Shown here: positions 5,613-8,624 of the stretch, one piece after another
How the letters are laid out: every line of letters begins with the position of its first letter
Position numbering within the stretch: the first letter of the stretch is position 1
Assembly: GCA_031273285.1 (NCBI GenBank)
Contig: JAISSE010000127.1
Span: 1-8,624 of the forward strand
DNA length: 8,624 nt
Source of the DNA: Prevotellaceae bacterium
GTDB taxonomy: Bacteria > Bacteroidota > Bacteroidia > Bacteroidales > UBA932
Direction: 5' to 3'
Made by a program: the position numbers and the translations under genes
The notes under the pieces: generated by a model
What the model was told of the DNA's origin: nothing
The model's input: only the letters and a program-made list of their open reading frames with translations
Databases searched by the model: none

Positions 5613-6989
5613 ATGGAAAATACATCAAGAGCGGATATTGAAAAAATTTTGAAAAATCAGAAAGATTTCTTTTCGGGATACCGGACAAAAAACGTGGAAT
5701 TTCGACTGCAACAATTGAAGAAGTTCAAATCGACGATACTCCGGTATGAAACAAAAATCACCGAAGCGCTTTGGAGCGACCTGCATAAATCGCCGGAAGA
5801 GGTTTACCTTACGGAAATCGGTATTTTGCTTCAGGAAATAAACAATCACATCAAACATCTGAAGAAATGGGCTAAACCTCAAAGAGTTGCCACTCCCCTG
5901 CATTTACTGCCTTCGAAGAGCAGGATTATATGCGAACCTCTCGGCGTCGCCTTGATTATTGCCCCATGGAATTATCCTTTCCAACTGTTAATGAATCCCT
6001 TAATCGGAGCTGTCTCGGCAGGATGCTGCGCCGTATTGAAGCCTTCGCCTTACGCTCCGGCAACAGCCAAAGTGATGGAAGACATGATTGCGGAAACTTT
6101 TCCGCCGGATTACATAAGTATCGTACAGGGAAACAGGGAAGTAAACAGGATTTTGCTTGAGCAGCGCTTTGATTTGATTTTCTTTACGGGAAGTCCCGAT
6201 TTGGGAAAAACAGTGATGAAGGCAGCTTCGGAATATCTTACGCCCCTCGTACTGGAATTAGGTGGAAAAAGTCCGTGTATAGTTGATAAAGAAGCGAATA
6301 TTGATATTGCGGCAAAACGGATTGCCTGGGGAAAAACAATCAATTCCGGTCAGACCTGCATTGCTCCCGATTATTTGCTGATACATCATTCGGTGAAAGA
6401 TTTGTTTATCGAAAAATATGGGAAAGCTATTGTCGATATGTTTGGAACCGACTGTAAACAAAGCAAATACTATCCGCGTATAGTTAATCGGAAAGCTATG
6501 GAACGCTTGAAAAGGCTGCTGGCGGACGGCGCTATTGTTTTTGGCGGCGAAGTTGATGAAAACGAGAGATATATCGCCCCAACGCTGGTTGACGGCGTAA
6601 AACCCGAAGATCCCGTCATGCAGGAAGAAATTTTCGGTCCAATACTTCCGATAATGACTTTCGACGACATTTCGCAAGCGACTGACTATGTTAATTCGCA
6701 TGAAAAACCGCTGGCGCTCTATTATTTCGGTAAAAACAGGAAAGCCGGAGAAATATTGTTTAAAACGACTTCCGGCGGCGGTTGTATCAACGACACGCTG
6801 ATGCACATCACAAACCACAATTTACCTTTCGGAGGAGTCGGAAACAGCGGTATGGGAAAGTATCACGGCAAAGACAGCTTTCTGGCTTTCAGCAACAAAC
6901 GGGCAATTGTAAACAGCCCGACATGGTTCGATATGGCAGTGAAATACGCGCCGTTCAAACATTTCGGGATAATAAAAAAGATTATTTAA
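5613..6989 (+). CDS. Aldehyde dehydrogenase, ALDH3-type
   Basis: It oxidises an aldehyde to the acid with NAD(P)+. The 458 residues fit the short ALDH3 group (fatty and aromatic aldehyde dehydrogenases), without the longer N-terminus of the lactaldehyde dehydrogenase AldA. Key parts: APWN (117-120, oxyanion N120), KPSPYAP (143-149), FFTGS (190-194), general base E215 in LELGGKSP, nucleophile C249 in NSGQTCIAPDY, EEIFGPILP (338-346) and LPFGGVGNSGMGKYHGKDSF (404-423), the last two typical of ALDH3. The C-terminus is basic and hydrophobic (FKHFGIIKKII), compatible with membrane contact as in fatty aldehyde dehydrogenases. Eight bases separate it from the SDR gene, implying tight co-expression. 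Substrates consistent with context are the L-lactaldehyde from RhaD or the aldehyde made by the SDR. All catalytic residues are present. Confidence 0.92.
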   Translation: MENTSRADIEKILKNQKDFFSGYRTKNVEFRLQQLKKFKSTILRYETKITEALWSDLHKSPEEVYLTEIGILLQEINNHIKHLKKWAKPQRVATPLHLLPSKSRIICEPLGVALIIAPWNYPFQLLMNPLIGAVSAGCCAVLKPSPYAPATAKVMEDMIAETFPPDYISIVQGNREVNRILLEQRFDLIFFTGSPDLGKTVMKAASEYLTPLVLELGGKSPCIVDKEANIDIAAKRIAWGKTINSGQTCIAPDYLLIHHSVKDLFIEKYGKAIVDMFGTDCKQSKYYPRIVNRKAMERLKRLLADGAIVFGGEVDENERYIAPTLVDGVKPEDPVMQEEIFGPILPIMTFDDISQATDYVNSHEKPLALYYFGKNRKAGEILFKTTSGGGCINDTLMHITNHNLPFGGVGNSGMGKYHGKDSFLAFSNKRAIVNSPTWFDMAVKYAPFKHFGIIKKII

Positions 6990-7008
6990 TAAATTAAAAT
7001 GTATAGAT

Positions 7009-8133
7009 ATGAAGAAATTATTTTATTTGAATGTGTGTGTGTTTTTAGTGGCATGTGCCCCGAAAAACACTTTTACCCTACTGGAGAAAACCGCCTTTGA
7101 AACTGAAATCGGCGGTAAAAAGACTTCGCTTTACACCCTGACATCGGGGAACGGAGTTACTGTTCAGGTTACGAATTTCGGAGGACGGGTAGTTTCTATC
7201 TGGACTCCCGATAAAAACGGTAAGTATGAGGACATTTCAATCGGTTATGAAAATATCGACAGATATGTTCATAACAAGGGCGAACGCTTTTTAGGCTGTG
7301 TTGTCGGACGTTATGCAAACAGGATAGCGAAGGGACAGTTTGTGCTTGACAGCGTTACCTATCATTTGCCGCTCAACAACAACGGGCAGACGCTGCATGG
7401 CGGACTGATCGGTTTGGACATGGTGGTCTGGGATGTGGACGAGGTTTCGGATAAGGAAATCAAGTTTTCGTACACAGCAAAAGACGGCGACGACGGTTTC
7501 CCCGGAAATCTGAAGATAAACATGACGTATTCGCTGACGCCGGAAAATGAATTTCGTATAACTTACAAGGCTACAACCGACAAGCCTACGGTAGTCAATC
7601 TGTCGAATCACACGTTTTTCAATCTGAAAGGCGAAGGAAACGGTACAATCACCGACCATATTTTGACGATAAACGCCTCGCATACAACGCCTGTCGACAG
7701 CGTTTTGATTCCCACGGGAGAAATAACGCCGGTGGACGGCGCTCCTTTCGATTTCAGGAAAGCTACAAAAATCGGGGAAAGAATTGATAATGACGACCAA
7801 CAGCTGAAAAACGGTTTGGGTTATGACCATAACTGGGTTCTGGACAATAAAACCGGCGAAGTGGCTTTGGCAGCGGTTGTGCATGAGCCTGTCAGCGGTC
7901 GAGTGCTTGAAGTTTACACCGACCAGCCTGCGCTTCAATTCTATAGCGGGAATTTTTTCGACGGTAAAGTTAACGGAAAATCGGGAAAACCCATAAAATA
8001 CAGAGAATCATTGGCTTTGGAAACACAGAAGTTTCCGGACAGCCCCAATCATCCTAATTTTCCATCGACTGTTTTGAGACCGGGCGAAACATATACGCAT
8101 ACGTGTATCTATAAGTTCCTGGTTAAGCAGTGA
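7009..8133 (+). CDS. galM: Aldose 1-epimerase (mutarotase), predicted lipoprotein
   Basis: It interconverts alpha and beta anomers of aldoses. The 374 residues comprise a short lipoprotein signal (MKKLFYLNVCVFLVAC; lipobox LVAC with C16) and a galactose-mutarotase domain. Catalytic residues align as H130 (QTLHGG), H201 (NLSNHTFFNL, the acid) and E338 (LALETQKFPD, the base). Conserved GRYANRI (100-106), GYDHN (271-275) and the SPNHPNFPSTVLRPGE tail are present. The signal places it in the cell envelope. No acidic residues follow the cysteine (CAPKN), so the Bacteroidota surface-export signal seems absent and a periplasm-facing location is likelier. It begins 19 bp after the ALDH gene and ends the operon, where it may equilibrate sugar anomers after polysaccharide cleavage and before uptake. 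Substrate is not certain: galactose, glucose or rhamnose are all possible. Confidence 0.9.
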   Translation: MKKLFYLNVCVFLVACAPKNTFTLLEKTAFETEIGGKKTSLYTLTSGNGVTVQVTNFGGRVVSIWTPDKNGKYEDISIGYENIDRYVHNKGERFLGCVVGRYANRIAKGQFVLDSVTYHLPLNNNGQTLHGGLIGLDMVVWDVDEVSDKEIKFSYTAKDGDDGFPGNLKINMTYSLTPENEFRITYKATTDKPTVVNLSNHTFFNLKGEGNGTITDHILTINASHTTPVDSVLIPTGEITPVDGAPFDFRKATKIGERIDNDDQQLKNGLGYDHNWVLDNKTGEVALAAVVHEPVSGRVLEVYTDQPALQFYSGNFFDGKVNGKSGKPIKYRESLALETQKFPDSPNHPNFPSTVLRPGETYTHTCIYKFLVKQ

Positions 8134-8184
8134 ATAAGGGATAGTGAACAGTGAATAACGAACAGTGAATAACGAATAATGAAA
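8129..8184 (+). repeat. Eight-unit heptad repeat over the galM stop codon
   Basis: Eight consecutive 7 bp units follow A[AG][TC]GAA[TC]; six fit fully, unit 2 (AAGGGAT) differs at two places and unit 8 ends in A. Positions 8149-8162 and 8163-8176 are a perfect 14 bp tandem pair. The galM TGA (8131-8133) lies in unit 1. Stops in all three + frames follow within 14 bases (TGA 8131, TAA 8135, TAG 8142). Confidence 0.85.
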
Positions 8185-8213
8185 TAAATCGTCGCATTTT
8201 TGTGCGATAGAAT

Positions 8214-8247
8214 AAAAAGAGGAGGAGCCTGTTTCCCCCTCTTTTTT
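8214..8247 (+). terminator. Intrinsic terminator of the rhaD-galM operon
   Basis: AAAAAGAGG (8214-8222) pairs with CCTCTTTTT (8238-8246). After one A-C mismatch the stem continues with G8224, G8225 and A8226 to T8234, C8235 and C8236, closing on a short loop. The T run at 8242-8247 gives the usual U tract. The A-rich left side means it could also work in the opposite direction. Confidence 0.8.
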
Positions 8248-8362
8248 ATTTTACCGTGTTTAATTATGGTATGGAATCAGCTTGCGGCAACATTTTCTTT
8301 GCATTTTATAGTTTTGTAAATTAAGATATTATCACATTTGCGATTCGAAAAAGCCAAAAAAA

Positions 8363-8393
8363 ATTGCAGATTAAAAAAAAGGCTGTACTTTTG
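8363..8393 (+). promoter_or_regulatory. Promoter of the TetR-family gene
   Basis: ATTG (8363-8366, one base from TTTG), a 19 bp gap, then TACTTTTG (8386-8393) fit the Bacteroidota promoter pattern. Transcription would begin near 8400, about 42 nt before the ATG. Confidence 0.65.
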
Positions 8394-8407
8394 CGGCATT
8401 ATTTTTT

Positions 8408-8423
8408 GAATGAATGTTCATTC
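8408..8423 (+). promoter_or_regulatory. Palindromic operator, probably for the TetR protein
   Basis: GAATGAA and TTCATTC are perfect inverted arms around a central TG (16 bp in all). It lies 8-24 bp after the predicted transcription start and 18 bp before the ATG, where a bound repressor would block transcription. TetR-family proteins usually bind such short palindromes near their own gene, so autoregulation is the natural inference. Confidence 0.7.
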
Positions 8424-8441
8424 TAAAACAAACTGGAAGAT

Positions 8442-8624
8442 ATGCCAAGAACAAAAGAACAAAATGAGGCTATTCGCGCCGAAAAGCGACAACTGATTAT
8501 GGATGCGGCAATGCAACTGTTTGCAGAAGACGGTTATGCGCACACAAGTATTGATAAAATCGCTCAAAAAGCCGGTATTGCAAGGGGATTGCTGTACAGC
8601 TATTTTGAAAATAAGGAAGACTTG
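8442..8624 (+). CDS. TetR/AcrR-family regulator (3' end outside window)
   Basis: Sixty-one N-terminal residues are visible and the frame is still open at the window end; typical members have about 190-210 residues. The TetR DNA-binding domain is clear: helix 1 IMDAAMQLFAEDGYAHTS, then the HTH IDKIAQKAGIARGLLYSYFENKEDL (about 37-61), with the conserved G-YxYFxxKEDL ending. The ligand-binding part is not seen, so the effector is unknown. In Bacteroidota such genes often precede RND efflux or lipid-related genes, but nothing here shows what follows. The start at 8442 agrees with the promoter and palindrome upstream. Confidence 0.92.
   Translation, partial: MPRTKEQNEAIRAEKRQLIMDAAMQLFAEDGYAHTSIDKIAQKAGIARGLLYSYFENKEDL

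Larger units (their letters stand above)
8134..8441. other. Intergenic region between galM and tetR
   Basis: This 308 bp stretch has no gene on either strand that I can support. It contains, in order, most of the heptad array, a small hairpin (TCGCA 8192-8196 with TGCGA 8203-8207), an intrinsic terminator (8214-8246), an AT-rich part, and the tetR promoter and palindrome. Confidence 0.7.

Noticed and set aside
7291..7938. A long reverse-strand open frame (about 215 codons) opposite galM.
   Set aside because: It is antisense to a well-supported gene, has no family resemblance and no promoter; similar antisense frames opposite the other genes were dismissed for the same reasons.
8309..8316. 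TAGTTTTG matching the -7 box upstream of tetR.
   Set aside because: No TTG-type -33 box lies at a suitable distance, and the promoter at 8363-8393 is better placed.
1..8624. CRISPR arrays, tRNA or rRNA genes, insertion sequences and transposases.
   Set aside because: None was seen: no regularly spaced repeats, no cloverleaf or rRNA sequence, and no terminal inverted repeats flanking a transposase frame.

Overview
The window looks like chromosomal DNA of a Bacteroidota, most likely a Bacteroidales. No Shine-Dalgarno sequences are visible. Three transcription starts carry the Bacteroidota promoter pattern (a TTTG-type -33 box, 19-20 bp, then TAnnTTTG). Several products, including the rhamnulose-1-phosphate aldolase, the DUF3109 protein and the mutarotase lipoprotein, resemble Bacteroidales family members as I know them. 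All genes are on the + strand. These assignments come from reading the sequence; no database search was done.

Region 1 (1-1166) is a toxin-antitoxin locus that has duplicated and decayed. Two antitoxin genes lie 570 bp apart as direct repeats, identical at 269 of 300 aligned bases with no gaps. The first is cut by the window start and is followed by no toxin. The second overlaps a RelE/ParE-type toxin gene by the same ATGA junction, but that toxin loses family resemblance near its C-terminus and stops early.

Region 2 (1167-3974) holds an ABC-F ATPase, which acts on ribosomes rather than as a transporter. A cysteine-rich DUF3109 protein follows 13 bp later, probably in the same transcript. 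A good promoter lies inside the longest ABC-F reading frame, so the real start is probably the GTG at 1230. After DUF3109 come a short heptad repeat, a hairpin and then the promoter region of the next operon.

Region 3 (3975-8133) is a tight four-gene operon: rhamnulose-1-phosphate aldolase (rhaD), a short-chain dehydrogenase, an ALDH3-type aldehyde dehydrogenase and a lipoprotein aldose 1-epimerase, with gaps of 19, 8 and 19 bp. The aldolase makes L-lactaldehyde and DHAP, so the two oxidoreductases could process lactaldehyde, or they could form a separate lipid alcohol/aldehyde oxidation pair. Rhamnose isomerase, kinase and transporter are absent from the window.

Region 4 (8134-8624) has an eight-unit heptad repeat over the galM stop codon, an intrinsic terminator, and the start of a TetR-family regulator gene with a palindrome just after its predicted transcription start. 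That gene runs off the window end.

I see no clear new multi-gene system. The points most worth a second look are the stop-codon-associated heptad repeats, the mixed rhaD operon, the SDR with Asp at the usual Asn position, and the decayed toxin-antitoxin duplication.
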